Positions 1 to 12,200 of a stretch of DNA of 64,000 nt are shown here, one piece after another; position 1 is the first letter of the stretch; every line of letters begins with the position of its first letter. A program made the translations under genes and the position numbers. Below the pieces are notes generated by a model. It was not told the DNA's origin and did not search any database. It was given only the letters and a program-made list of their open reading frames with translations. The stretch is taken from contig JAJKFJ010021811.1 in the NCBI GenBank assembly GCA_027382625.1, positions 62,001 to 126,000 of the forward strand, read 5' to 3'. This DNA is from Tetmemena sp. SeJ-2015. Its lineage: Eukaryota > Ciliophora > Spirotrichea > Sporadotrichida > Oxytrichidae.

Positions 1-469
1 AGCTGCGGCATCTTCCATGCTGCACATGACGCAGATGAGGAGCTTCACTGGAAAGACAGAGTCAGGCTTCAAGTTCAAGACTCCCAAGATGCGCATGAAG
101 CACCTCACAAGGGTCTACCCCCCACCAGGCCTTAACTTGAGAATCCCCATGGACCTCACTCACGAGACCTACCTGAGATAGATAGGCGGTGACTGTGAGG
201 AAGTAGCAGACAAGTTTGAAAACATAGATGAGGTCTTCAAGCTAACTTCGGTAAGTTGAGTTTGATTGATGAGAGGAGAAATAAGGGTGATAGTGATAAT
301 ATTGTAAACTTCTTATTTAGGATGAGATGAAGACAAAGGGAGTCCCTCCTCAGCAAAGAAGATTAACACAAAATATATTTTAATAGAAACTAAATTTACA
401 TTGTGAAGATACATTCTAAGTAAGGAACACGCATGTTAACTATTGTTGTAGGATGCAGAGAACTTCTGA
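1..469 (+). CDS. mitochondrial ribosomal protein mS41-like (IGR motif), 3' part
   Basis: The frame starting at base 2 is open from the window edge, so the N-terminus is missing. It carries an IGR-type motif (IGGDCEEVADKFENIDEVF), then after a GT...AG intron (about 250-320) GVPPQQRR. This is the pattern of the FYV4/mS41 domain of the mitochondrial small ribosomal subunit (IGR..CEE.ADKFE...LG.P.RQRR in the family). A second intron of 32 nt (420-451) leads to a short tail and TGA at 467-469. TAG (in LRQIGG) and TAA codons occur in frame and are read as Gln. From the family, the role is mitoribosome small-subunit structure. The motif match is good; the missing N-terminus prevents a check for a targeting peptide. 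Confidence 0.6.
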
Positions 470-1055
470 GAAGAGGAGTCTAAAAAGTAGAATTTTAAAA
501 ACATAGATTTGTAATGGTTATTTTGAAATAAGGAGTGCTTTCATTTGAGTACCTGAGCAGAAGAACTTGCCTAGATAAGGTGAGAGACAAGTGATTATTT
601 TAAAGCCCTCATCAGTCAGCACTGTAGTTTTATGGTTTTGGAATACTTAGAATTAGCAAATGTTATTTAATCTCAATTCTTTCTAAATCATAGTCATTTT
701 ACTTTAAAGCTAAATTATAGATCTATTTCACAAAAAAAGTGCAATATAAAAAAAGAATTGAGATTTAATCAAAGCAAAGAATAAAAGTTTATAAACATTT
801 TTTCATATAGTCTTCTAAAGATAATTTTAATAAAGATAATTATTACAAAAATTTTCATTTTTTAAAGAAATTATTTTCTCTCAATTTAAAGGGAATAATT
901 TGAGAAACTTTAAAAATATAATTTATATTCTAGATAGCAAATAAGAAACACTAAAATGAGCTAATATATTTCCTATTTGATGCCATATTTTTTTTAAAAA
1001 AGAGAACTTCTTGATAAATTAAAGAACACTATATTTATAACAATAATAAGGAGGC
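470..1055. other. AT-rich intergenic spacer
   Basis: I see no reading frame with convincing composition here. The stretch is very AT-rich with A and T runs. It lies between the stop of the mS41-like gene and the start of the next plus-strand gene, so it probably holds chromosome-end and promoter sequence. Confidence 0.5.
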
Positions 1056-4052
1056 ATGGATTACACCGATACCTTTGGCAATACAAAAGTGTCCAATCAA
1101 TTATCATCATTATGATATTTCTTCTTTTTTCATTTTTGTCCACGACTTATTTACCAAGAAAGAACTCCTCCTACTTGCCTGAAATATATAACCCAACAAG
1201 TCCAAAATATTAGCAAACTATTCTATTATTGTGGATCCACTTATTAAAATATTTGACGAATGAGAATGTGAGTATTAACAGCAGTCCCTTTCAGCAGACG
1301 CATATTTATCGTAGCTCGTTTCTGAATGAGCTGCATGTGGACGGCACGAACTCAAGCCCTTGAAGAGACTGAACAGATAGTTATCTCACGAAAATAAAAA
1401 GCCAATCATCTTAGAATAGTTTGATATATTTTAAGTATGGATACTTTTTATTGTGAATGGAGTAAGGTTTGAAGATCCTAAAACTCAAAAAAGTAAGCTT
1501 GGGAATTTTTATAATCTGCCAGTCATTTCTTTTTAAGATTGTTTACTCTACTACTTAGGATACTAGGCTAAGATTAGCACCTCTAAACTGAGTGCGGGTG
1601 ATGCCACTAGTAATTAAACCAGGATCTATGAAAATAAAATTTTAATCTTCTTAAAAGTATGTTGATTTTTTTGAAAAGAGGATTTCTATAAACTCTCCAG
1701 GAATTAACTAAACACAGGAAGTTCGTAGTGTCTCTAGAAATAATTTTTATCACTTTCAATTAATTTTAATATTTTGTCTTTTATTGTTTTATTATTGAAA
1801 TAAGGGAAAAATAAACAAGAAGAGCAGTTTCAACAAACTATCACCGAGTAGAAACGAGTCTACTGAAACTCTGCTAATGAACTAGCAGATTCAAGGCAAG
1901 GCCATGAGTCCAAAAGCAAGCATACAAAATTCCAAGGTGTCCCCTTCTTTTAAAGAGAGCAGCAAATCCAACTCCTCCCCTAAATATAAATGATCATATT
2001 AATTTAAAGAACTCATTTTTTATAATAGAAAAGAAAGAGCAAGGCCAAGATAGTGAAATCTCAGGGAGTTTCAGCCATGAGGCAAAGAGAACAAAACAAG
2101 ACGCCAACTAACATTTTCAGGAATCAGCTATTGAAAAGCCTCAAAATGCAAGATATAAAACGATCAGACGATATTGAAAACAACATAGTCTAGGAAAATC
2201 CATAGCCGTAGAAGAAAAATAGAAACGAGCTGGTTTTTCAAAAGCAGAGCTTTCAGTTCATCAATTAATCAAGACTCAGTAACTTTATAAAAATAAATAT
2301 CTCATTCATGGCAAAAAGGAAATTAAAATTTAGAAACTAGAGTACTCAAGACTATCCATACATTAAGCAAGAAGGAACCGTTGAAGAAGATACATATGAT
2401 GAAGAGAGAAATGTACCAATAAAAGATAAAGTAAATGCTGAAAAAGTTGAAGAGCAGAATCAGGGAATTCTATAAATAGAAAGAAGATACCTAGACGGGA
2501 AGCTAAAAAATACATAAGTTTTTTTTTTGACTGTGTAATTAATGCCAATAAATAAATAATAATTTTTAAAAGAGAGGCAAAAGATATCATTTTTATTTAC
2601 CTTTTGATATAACCGGTAAAAACCCCCTTGAACACAGAAATAAAAATTAACTTTTTTAAATATTTTTTTTTTTAAAAAGTTGTAATAGAGCGATTAAAAT
2701 TAACAGAATTTTAAAAAGCAATTTGAAAAGCCCTTCTTCACAAAAAAAGCCCCAATTTTATTTTAAAAAAACGGGAAAGCTTGAGGCGATTCGAAACGTA
2801 CAACACCCACATTAAGTTCATGAAAGACTGCAGGAGGGATCTAAATCCGTTCTTGATAGTAAGCGAAGCTTGTTTAGCGAAGCTAATCATAAAAATTTTC
2901 CTCAAACGAAAAATTTAAGGGGTTTCGTTGCTTCGATCGGAGCAAAAAAATAGATTAGTAAGACTTAAGAAGTTTTACAGAAATATTATTATCATAAATT
3001 CCTTTGGGGAAATTCGCCATTTAAAAGAAGGCGGACAACCTTTTTAAATCTATTTTTAAAAAACGGTTTAAAAACCCCAAAGAAAAAATTTTTTCGCGGA
3101 AAAACTGTTTTTAAGGAAATTTTTAATTTTATCTTTTAAAAACTTTTGGGGGAACTAAGAAATTTTCAGTATCTAAAGAAAGGGCCCTATAAATAAAAAA
3201 ATTAAACTTTTGGATAAACAAGCCCGTAAAAAAGAAATTGGGGAAATGAAACCAATCAATTTTAAAAGGAAGGAAAGATAATTTTTGGAGAAAGACAATA
3301 AAAATAGCAGACTCAGCCGAGGTGAGGGGAGGCATTAGCTAAGAAATCTCCATAAGTAATAAGAAAGAAGGACCTAAAACTTGATTTGCAAAAATATCTA
3401 AAAAAATGCTACAGATTAACACCATTTTTAAAAATATAAAGAATTTAATTTTTAATTTAAATGATAAACACAGGCTAGAACTACTCAAATTAATTTTAAT
3501 TTGGAGTCTGTTTCAAGTCAATAAAACCAATTTTATTATTTTAGTAGCCCTCAAAAGATTTTCCAAAATGGAGCTATAATTTAGGAGTTAAGTATGGTAA
3601 AAGGTGAATACATTTTAATTTTCATTTTTTCTTATCTTAAAGCAAAACCCCAAGAGGAATTCTCCTCTTTGAGAAGATAAACTCCGAATCTTAACCCATC
3701 TTATATTACATTAATTTCATACTTTAGAAAATAAGTAGACTAACTTCCTCGTGATAGATAAAATGAACTTGCGGAGATCTCACGGTCAGTTTAGGAAACT
3801 TTTGCACTAACAAACAGTACATTCACAAACGAAACTCGTAAATACTTCTAGCAGCCTGAATTCACACGAGTTGAGATAGATCCCCCACCTGGGTTTTCTC
3901 CCTTCTCGCCTAAGAAAATAAACCGCCCTAATGACTCAGTAAACTTTACAAACTCAAGCCAAGTCGGAATTCTTTAAATGCCAGCAATTCCAATGCTTAA
4001 TTAGTCTTCACCGCTAAATAACTTTGTAGAAAGGGCATAGAAGTATTTGTGA
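1056..4052 (+). CDS. hypothetical Ser/Asn/Gln-rich protein, split by many IESs
   Basis: I do not recognise this protein. The start ATG at 1056 opens MDYTDTFGNTKVS. After removing five IESs (1090-1142, 1204-1253, 1354-1403, 1439-1564, 1619-1702) the frame runs on without a stop through segments such as PEIYNPTSPKYLTNENVSIN and KYGYQAKISTSKLSAGDAT. Further coding-like blocks follow at about 1820-1990 (Ser/Lys-Pro rich), 2030-2540 (acidic: EGTVEEDTYDEE) and 2780-2860 (RRFETYNTHIKFMKDCRRDL). The last block, 3740-4052, includes RVEIDPPPGFSPFSPKK and ends at TGA 4050-4052. More IESs or introns must lie between about 1700 and 3740, which I could not resolve (the 1990-2030 gap has no GT donor). Low-complexity composition suggests a disordered protein; no domain is seen. 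Parts of the middle could belong to other genes. Confidence 0.5.
1090..1142 (+). other. IES, pointer TGTCCA
   Basis: Direct repeat TGTCCA at 1090-1095 and 1137-1142 flanks an AT-rich insert. Deleting 47 nt joins NTKV to STTYLPRKNSS in one frame; unspliced, the frame hits TGA at once. There is no GT...AG intron that does this. Confidence 0.75.
1204..1253 (+). other. IES, pointer AAAATATT
   Basis: The 8-bp repeat is at 1204-1211 and 1246-1253. Deletion of 42 nt joins NPTSPKY to LTNENVSIN in frame. The insert has no in-frame stop, so support comes from the long repeat and composition. Confidence 0.65.
1354..1403 (+). other. IES, pointer AAGCC
   Basis: Repeat at 1354-1358 and 1399-1403. Deletion of 45 nt removes two in-frame TGA codons and joins DGTNSS to QSSQNSLIYFK. 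Confidence 0.65.
1439..1564 (+). other. IES, pointer GGATACT
   Basis: Repeat at 1439-1445 and 1558-1564. Deletion of 119 nt joins LIYFKYGY to QAKISTSKLSAG in frame. This is the longest IES assigned in the window. Confidence 0.7.
1619..1702 (+). other. IES, pointer CCAGGA
   Basis: Repeat at 1619-1624 and 1697-1702. Deletion of 78 nt removes TGA codons and joins ATSNQTR to NQLNTGSSQC. Confidence 0.6.
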
Positions 4053-4219
4053 TACTATTTTCAGAATCAACGATATTTGAATTTCCTTTGAATAAAAATT
4101 AAATTTGGTTAAAACTTATTTTCAAAGGGGAGAAAAAAAAATTTTATTTAAAAAATGATTTTTGATTTCTATAATTGAAGCTCCTATAGTTTATAATTAA
4201 AAGGTTGGGTTTTTTTCCT

Positions 4220-7200
4220 TCAATAAGCAGGTTTTCTACACACCGGGCAATCTATAAATACCTTAATCATTTATAGCTAATAAAATTTATTTTAATCGTT
4301 ATGCTTTTGCAGCCATGGATTGATGCACTCTTTGCAGAATTCGTGATTGCACTTGAGGAACTTTGGATCTGAGCAGTTTTCGAAGCAGATTGAGCATATT
4401 GAATTCTTTGTGTCTATCTATTCCAGATTCTTCAGATTCTGCTCTGATATTTTGGTTCTTTGAACAGTGGCTGTGCAGTTACTTCCTAATTATAAATTAA
4501 TTTCTCATATCATCTTATCATTTTAATCTCAATTTATTTCATTCCTAGAAGTCCGAGATAGAGACTTCTCCCTCCTTTATTTTTAAGTTTAATGAAGAGC
4601 AGATTAAAAAAGTTAATTACTTCTTTTAATCGAACTTTAAACCTTTCTTATAAGATTATCTTGGCAGATATGATGGAGTTCCCTAAAAGCCCTGGTTCGA
4701 CTTTGGTGTTTCTTTGGAACCGGCTTTTTCAGCTTGGCTTTTTCCAAATTCCCTTGACAGTGAATGAATCCTCTTCTTCATCTTTATAGTATTTCCTCGG
4801 GCCTTTCCTCAAAAAGCAGATTTCCATTAGAGAGTCTTCCATATTTTACAGCGAAACCTTTCCTTTAAATTGCAAGCATAAATACTTAAGAAGAAAATAA
4901 ATTGACTACCTAGGTACTCTGGAGCGAAATCTTGTAAAAACCCTCGTCAGGGAGAGCAAGAAGGCCAGACTTCAATGGAAAAGTTGGAGAGGGGACGGAA
5001 GTTATCCTTCTCAACCTTAATAATAATCTTACTTTAAAAATGTATCCTAGATTAATATTCGCCCAAAAATTAAAAAATTGAGAGATTTTTGAGTAATTAA
5101 TCTTTTAAAGCGTCATTTTATGCCATTTAAGATTTTAAGCTTTCGCCATAAATGATGTGTAAAGAATTTGTTTTGCCAAAAGAATATTTGAATAAAAGTC
5201 TAAGCTTAATCAGTTAAATGAAGTTCTTTTATGACTATATCATTATCAAACTATAACTCTCTTAGTAAATCACACTTACTTTAAAATATTTTATAGTGGG
5301 ACTTTTAATTTTTAGGTCTTAACTAAATATAAAACTAGTATCAATTCACTAAAAATATTTAGATGAGTGTAAATTTATCAGCTCTATTTGAAAGAAAAAT
5401 GATAGTTAGAATAAAGCTGCTGCATTATTTATTAGCTGACTACCCACCCCTTATATGAATTAAAAAAAAGAGTATGAATGACTCTCCCATAACTGCTTAA
5501 TACAATTAATATGCTTATCGAACATAGAATGTTTTACTTAGCGACTAAAAATGCAAAAAAAAAACCATTTTTTCAGAATAATGTCAGTTTTAGACTATAA
5601 AAAATTAATTTTAAGATGTATTTTTCCACTCTGTGCAAAAATTTTAAACTTAAAAATTCCTAATTTTTTAGGCATTTCGGCCTCTTTTTTAGCCTAATTT
5701 GCGATATTTTTAATAAAAAAATTATAATTTGGCTCGGGGAGAGTTTAACTACCTCCCCCCGAAAAGTTGACTACAGCACCTGAATCGTCGAAACTTAAAT
5801 GCTGAAAATATAAAGAGAAATTAGCAAAAATATTTATCTGTGGACTCTGAATGGCTCTACAAATTAATAGTTCAAGCCATCTTCAGTCTCCTCCTGATTC
5901 AATTATGAGCTCTATTCTTAATCAAAATCGTTGAACCTAAATATAGTATAAATACGAATGGAAAATTAGAGGTAAGAGATATTTTAGATAAATTAACCAG
6001 TAAAGTATGATTTGAGTTCTGATATTAAAAAGATTAACATTTGGGATAGTATTTTTTTACAAAAGCTTGAATTCTACAGGGATTTTTTTAATATTATTTT
6101 TCCGACGAATATATCTAACAGCAGTAGCAATAACAGTAGTAAAAACATTTAAAGAGATATTTAGAATGAAAATGAAAAAGAAAATTAGTTAGCTGAAGAA
6201 TAATTTGAATAGAGGAAAAGTTTGAAAATAAATAAGGATTGTTTAGAAAAAATGAAATCCTGATATAGTTAAACTCGAAAGTACGCAATCAAATATCAAG
6301 ATAGGTATTTATCAAGAGATATTTTTATTAATTCAACCATCATATCATTTATACATATCTTATTCAAATCTCTCTAAATCATTCAAATTCCTCTTATAAT
6401 GAGGTATATTTAAAGACCTTCTCTTATGAGTGCCGTTGCTTTATTTAACTTCCTATTTTTCCTCCTCTTGATTTAGCACCTCATCCTTTTCTCTTCTTTT
6501 TCCTAAGAGTGTCTGACTGCCTGAGGATTAATTGTAGACTTTTTCAAATTCTGTGTTTACTGGAGCGGGAACTTTCTATTTAAAAATCCCGCACCACAGT
6601 TTAATGCAGTCTTGGTAGCTAAAGTACTTCCTGAATTTGCTAACCATCATTATTGAAAAATATTTTTTCTTCAAGACAGAATGAATTTTTTTCACTTATA
6701 AAGAATAATGCAGCAAACTGTTCAGCACTGCCTTTCAATTTCTTTTACTCGTTTATTCTTCTTCTGTCGAGGTCTTTGAAGGTTTAAATAAATGAGAAAA
6801 TTTTTTTTTCACAATATTCATGTTTGGAAGAGCTCCTCTGGCTTAAATTCTACTTTCTTCAAAGCATCAATAGAAAGTTAAATAGGGTTAATTTTCTCGG
6901 GATATTAAAAAATAGCTGCTGGTGCATAAAGTATCAGCAATTCAAAATTTGGGGGAAAATAGCATGTCGGGGTTTAAAAATTAACTTATTCTTGAAACTT
7001 TAGCTATCTATTTGTAGTTTAAACTATTAGCTGCTCAATTATCATAAACAGATAAATTTCCTTGCAAATTAATATAGAGGCTCAAAATTTATAATACTTG
7101 TTTCTTATTGATTTACTTGTACTCTGAGCGGATATTCTGCTTTGCCAATCCTAATGCTATGATAAAATTAAGGAGAGATTGAATGGAGCACATCATTGAC

Positions 7201-8115
7201 TAAACTACTACCCGCCCCCTAAATTACCGAAGATAGAGATTTACTTACTGATTATTTTTAATTTTTATTTGCTATTTTTTTTCCTTTTCCCCGCCTGATC
7301 AGCATGCGTGGGTTTTTGCGGGGGCCTTGGGGGAAACCGGGATTCATTTGAAATCAGGGAGCAGTTTTCAGACCACTAGAGATCCTCCTCCATCTCATAA
7401 AGGGAGGTAGTGCGCATCACTAATTAAAATGAGTGGGCTTTACGGTGACGGGGAAATGACAAGGAGTTACGCCGTAATTACTTTAAGAAAATTTATCCCT
7501 TGGGGTGAAAAATTTAAAATTTTGTAACTTATAATTATAAAATTTTTTATTCTGGGTATGTGTTTTTCGAAAATAAGATGTAACATCTAAAAAGGCAAAT
7601 ATAAATTTAGCATCTTAACTTGAGATCTTTTCTCCTTATTTCCTTCTGTAGATGCATAGAGAAAATGCTGCATCACGTTGAAAGCAGCCAACAAAGTCCA
7701 CTTGCTTTCATACTAACAGGGATAGTATTTTCGCCAATTACCGCTTATCATTTGAACAGACACGTCATTGTGTAACATTAGAGCTTTTTTGGGCACTCCA
7801 AGGGGGAAAAAGCATAAGTCTTACTAATATCCGAGCATGAAATCGAGACAGACAACTAAACATTAACGATCTATACTTAATGAGTAAATTAATAGACCTT
7901 TTCAGCATTAGCAATTCCTAGAAAAGCAGTCAGAATTACTCCGTTTTCCCCTCTGGCTTTCTTAGGAGTGAATACAAGTAGTGCTTTGAACTTTAATTAA
8001 AAAATTAAGGAATATAAAAAGTGAACATGGGTATTTTTTCTCGTGGCCCAAAAGTAGTTTCCACTAGGGCCTCACCCTCCAATCGCTCTTTGTAAAATTG
8101 TGAATTAGTCGACAT
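4220..8115 (-). CDS. RING-finger protein, tandem copy A
   Basis: First of three related minus-strand genes. The ATG at 8115 opens MSTNSQFYKERLEGEALVET; after an IES (7987-8026) comes FKALLVFTPKKARGENGV, after another (7850-7897) VCLDFMLGY, then LCFFPLGVPK and KWTLLAAFNVMQHFLYAS (about 7640-7800). Next are an MCSIQSLLNFIIALGLAK segment (about 7130-7190), MVSKFRKYF..CIKLWCGIF (about 6570-6650), and MEDSLMEICFLRKGPRKYY with an acidic tail (about 4760-4850). At the C-terminus is a C3HC4 RING whose last CPVC pair is joined by an IES (4249-4297), ending CPVCRKPAY and TGA at 4220-4222. The RING suggests an E3 ubiquitin ligase (inference); the N-terminal half is unknown to me. Copy A lacks the MVEAQ start of copies B and C and may be 5'-truncated. 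Confidence 0.65.
4249..4297 (-). other. IES inside RING A, pointer GATT
   Basis: AATC on the plus strand at 4249-4252 and 4294-4297. Deletion of 45 nt joins LQKHND to CPVCRKPAY, supplying the last two zinc ligands of the RING just before TGA. A further GATT inside makes the edge slightly ambiguous. Confidence 0.65.
7850..7897 (-). other. IES in copy A, pointer GTCT
   Basis: AGAC (plus strand) at 7850-7853 and 7894-7897. Deletion of 44 nt joins ANAEKV to CLDFMLGY. Copy B has an IES with the same pointer at the same codon. Confidence 0.75.
7987..8026 (-). other. IES in copy A, pointer GTTCA
   Basis: TGAAC (plus strand) at 7987-7991 and 8022-8026. Deletion of 35 nt joins REKIPM to FKALLVFTP. 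Copy B has an IES with the same pointer at the same codon but unrelated insert sequence. Confidence 0.8.
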
Positions 8116-9215
8116 CCATTGGAATGATTAAAATAAATCTGATGTCTTAAAAGTTATGTTTAAGATCAGACTTTATAAGAGTTTTTAGGTTTTTTAGGAT
8201 TACAAACTTCGAAGCACCATCGTCTCATTTAAATATATTACATTTCAAATTTAAAATAAAATTATATTCTATAAATAAATCCTTCTTAAATTACAGTTAT
8301 TATATAAATAGTTATAATAAGTCCAAATAACGACTATTTTTATACAATCCAAGCTTAAATAACATTTATTAAGAATTTGACTACTTAATTAACTCTCAAT
8401 ATAGCAAAAAAATAAATACCAATTAAATTAGGGAAGAAGCTTTAATAAAGAAAACTATATAACTTTGCTTATTGCTTGTGCATACAAAATTATGATAACT
8501 CTTAAAATTATTTTACAGGAACTTAGTTAAGGGACACTATAAGAAGCTGCTGCTCTATCACCTTGTCATCATATTAAGCTATCATACAAGGATTTTAATA
8601 GTGCTAGTAGTGTGTAAGAGAGTGGAAGAAAAGAAGACAAAGTTATGGAGATAAGGTAGAGGAATATTTAGGAAAGTATTTAAGCTTAACTATTTGACTT
8701 AAGTCACTTTGCTTATCTGGGAGAAAGGGATTCTTAAGAGGTTCCTTTCTCTCTCTTCTGTTGGGCCAGATAGACCTAGCTTCCTCATTCTTCGAACCTG
8801 CTCCCGCAACTATGTGCATCTCGTCGTCCAGTTTGTATAGTGATAAACGCTTGCTCACCTCGATGCTTTGTATTTTGCTTCCGTGCCTACTCTAATACCT
8901 TTCCTCTGATCCTTCATAAGTACATCAGTGCCAGGTTCTCTATAAAGTCCTTACTCAAGTTTAATCTTGATCAATATCTGAGTATGTTAAGGATAGATAA
9001 ATTCTTATTTTCTATTACTCCTTCCGCCATTTTAAATATTATTTTTCAATACAAAATACAAATAAAGATAGAATTTAAAAAAGATGATTTGAATGGATTT
9101 CTAACATTACATGTATATTAAAATATAAATCTTTTGTCATTTTTGTCAAGAAATTTTTTTTAATTTTTAAGCTAAGAATATAATTATTTCGCGTACGAAA
9201 TTAATTTAGTCATGT
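8116..9215. other. spacer between copies A and B with an orphan coding-like segment
   Basis: Mostly AT-rich. On the minus strand, 8858 down to 8643 reads MSKRLSLYKLDDEMHIVAG and on through charged, GC-richer codons without TGA. It does not match the RING family segments I can read. It may be a leftover exon, a displaced gene segment or chance. Nothing else stands out. Confidence 0.35.
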
Positions 9216-12200
9216 TCAAATAGGTTTTCTACAGAGAGTCTTCTCAAATTTTAAATGCCATATTTACCTCTGTCATCATAAATTATAGCTCAAGGAATTT
9301 CAAATGCTTAATCTACTAAACCTGGATAGAATAACTTTAAGAACACAGTCACTACCACTACTACTGCTGAATGAGTAATTTAATTAATAATTTTATAAAT
9401 TAAGATAATGAAAATGAAATCGCACTCTGAAATTTCGTAGAAGCATTTTTCATTTACCTTAGAGTAATAGCAATTTCCTAAAAGTAAGTTCATTTTAGTA
9501 AACCTTTTTTTTCTCATGAACTTATTCTGAGGATTTTAAATTAGTTTAGCGCATTTTTAATCCCAAATTCATTTTGTTTCTAGGCTATCCTTTCCTTAAG
9601 TGTGAATACTTAGACTGAAATGGAACTCTTGCACTCTAAATATGGTATCATTCCTAATAAAGAGGGTTTTTAAGAGCTCGTCCAGCATGGACAAAGAGAC
9701 CATTAGATGGCATAAACAGAGGTATGACTTTAATTATTCTCATTGTATATAATTTGCTCATAGAGAATATATGATCAGAATGAAATAACAGAGCTGCTTT
9801 AAGCTTGAGAAAGTACGAAATCTAAGTCACACACGATAAAATTAAAGTGGAAATAAAACTCAATTAAAGAAAATTCTTTTCAGGTGTGTAAAGCTGTATA
9901 TTCAATATATTTTGAACAAATGTCATTCACGATAATGAAATCGTATTTGAGCCATAATAGCTAAATCTTTGTTGTGTCTCAGCCATGAATTGATACACTC
10001 TTTACAGTATTCATGATTGCAACTGAGAAATCTTGGATTTGAACAGGTTTCATAGCAGATAGGGCATATTGAATTCTTTGTGTCTATCTTTTCCAGATTC
10101 TTCAGATTCTACTCTGAGAATTTGGTTCTTTGAATAAAGGCTGTGCAGTTACTTCCTAGTTATAAATTAAATTAGCAATCCTTCTAATGATTAATCTCAA
10201 ATTTTAAATTCCTAGGAGACCAAGATACATACTGCTTCCTCCTTTACTTTAAAGTTTAATGTAGAGGAGATTAATATAGCTATTTTATAAAAAAGAGAAT
10301 TAAGTTAAACATTAAATTAAAATGGAATAAATCAGTGACAGTTGAAGTAGCTCAGATTTGAATAATAAATAGACCATTAGATTAAGCATGAAATTCTAAG
10401 AATTTTTTATCCTTGTAACTTTTTTGTGTGGGAGCGCTCATTTAAGAATTATAAGCGACACAAGTTCAGAAGAAGATGATGATGAAGTGAAGAGGAGTGC
10501 GTAAGTCATATCTCAATGTTGAGAGGTGCTACGAAATTAAAAAAGAAGCTCATGCTAACTTTTGATAAGCTATCGAACAAGCTACAGATCAGGAAGTGAA
10601 TCTGCGATTTCAACTGACACAAAGTTGCAACTCTCCATTTATTATTTTAAACAATCACCGATTTTAATTAAAATTCCAACTATAGTTTAAAATTCTTGAA
10701 ATCAAAATTTTCTCTCAGATTATCTTGGCAGATATAGATTAAATCTCCTTTAAAAGCCACTGATAGTTCTATAGTCTTTGGGCCTAATTTTTTCAAAGGC
10801 TGGACTTGGGTCATCATCTATTTCTAACTTGGCTCTTTCCAAATCCCATTGACGGTGAATGATTCCTCTTCTTCATCTTGATAGTATTTCCTGGGGCCTT
10901 TCCTCAAAAAGCAGATTTCCATTAGAGAATCCTCCATATTGCTCAACGAAGAAGCCTTTCCTTTAAATTTCAAGAATAAATTATAAAAGTGAAATTAAAT
11001 TCACTACCCAGAGTACTCAAGAGCAAGATATTGTAATATCCTTCATCAGGAAGTGCAAGGAGACTAGACTTCATCGGAAAAGTTGACTGCAGAACTTTAA
11101 TTGTGGAAACTTAAGTACTGTATAAAAATGTATGAAAAAATGTTATCTGTAGACTCTAAAAGGCTCTTAGAATTAATAGTTCAAGTCTTCATCAGTCTCG
11201 TGATAAAGTTTAGTACCCTAGTCTTATTCAAGATCGTTGTATCTAAAAGTAAGAAATATTGTTTAAGATCTTCTTTAGAGTTAGCCGCTGCTCTATTTAA
11301 CTTCTTCGTCTTCTTTTTCCTCCTCCTCTTAATTCAGCTCATCTTCTTAGCCATCCTCATCCCCTTATTTACTTTATAGTGCTTGGCTGGCTAAGGATTA
11401 ATTGTAGGCTCTTTCAAGTTCTTCATTTACTCTTGATGGGTATTTGTGCTAAAAGATCCCGCACCAGAGTTTTATGCAGTCTTCGTAGCTAAAATACTTT
11501 CTGAACTTGCTTACCATCATTATTGGGATATAAAATTTGGAACTTGAAATTATAACTTCTCCCTCATTCTCTATAATTAAGCAAATTGTTCTGCACTCTC
11601 TATAAAATTCAGTCTTTAACTTTTTCTCCTTTAATCAAGTTCTCTGTAGGTTTATAAAAAAAAATTGATTGAAAATATTCTATATTCATGTTTGGAAGAG
11701 CTCCTCTGGATTGAAATCTTCTTACTTTAAAGCATCAATAGAAAGTAAGTAATAATAAATTAACTATGGATATTAAATAGCAGCTGGAGCATAGAGCATA
11801 AGCACATTCAGATTGGTGAAATTCTTTAGGTTGGAGTAATAGTTTAACTTATATTCCGAATATCTTTTCTATCTCAGAGTCGATTACACAATTAGCTGCT
11901 CAATTATCATAAATATTTTCATGCATTTAAGATAAAAAGAAGATATAGTATTTAACAATACTTGTTTCTTGTTGATTTATTTGTACTCTGAGCGGATAAT
12001 AAGCTTCGCCAATCCTAAAGCGATGATTAAAATTAAGAATAGATTGAATGGAGCACATCGTTCGACTAAAGACTACTGGCCAGTCCATAAATTATAGCAG
12101 AGAGAGATTTATCATGTCTGATTATTAATAATTTATTTTTAAAGCCTGAAGCATTTTTATTCTTGGTATGTGCTTCTCATAAATAAGATGTAGCATCTTA

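Noticed and set aside
3060..3090. Telomere-like AAAACCCC tract
   Set aside because: A single AAAAACCCC occurs but no repeats; it is not a telomere.
2363..3335. Hydrophobic open frames on the minus strand
   Set aside because: They are shadows of the plus-strand gene; composition is Leu/Phe/Ser driven by AT-rich sequence, and several use TAA/TAG as ends although these are sense codons here.
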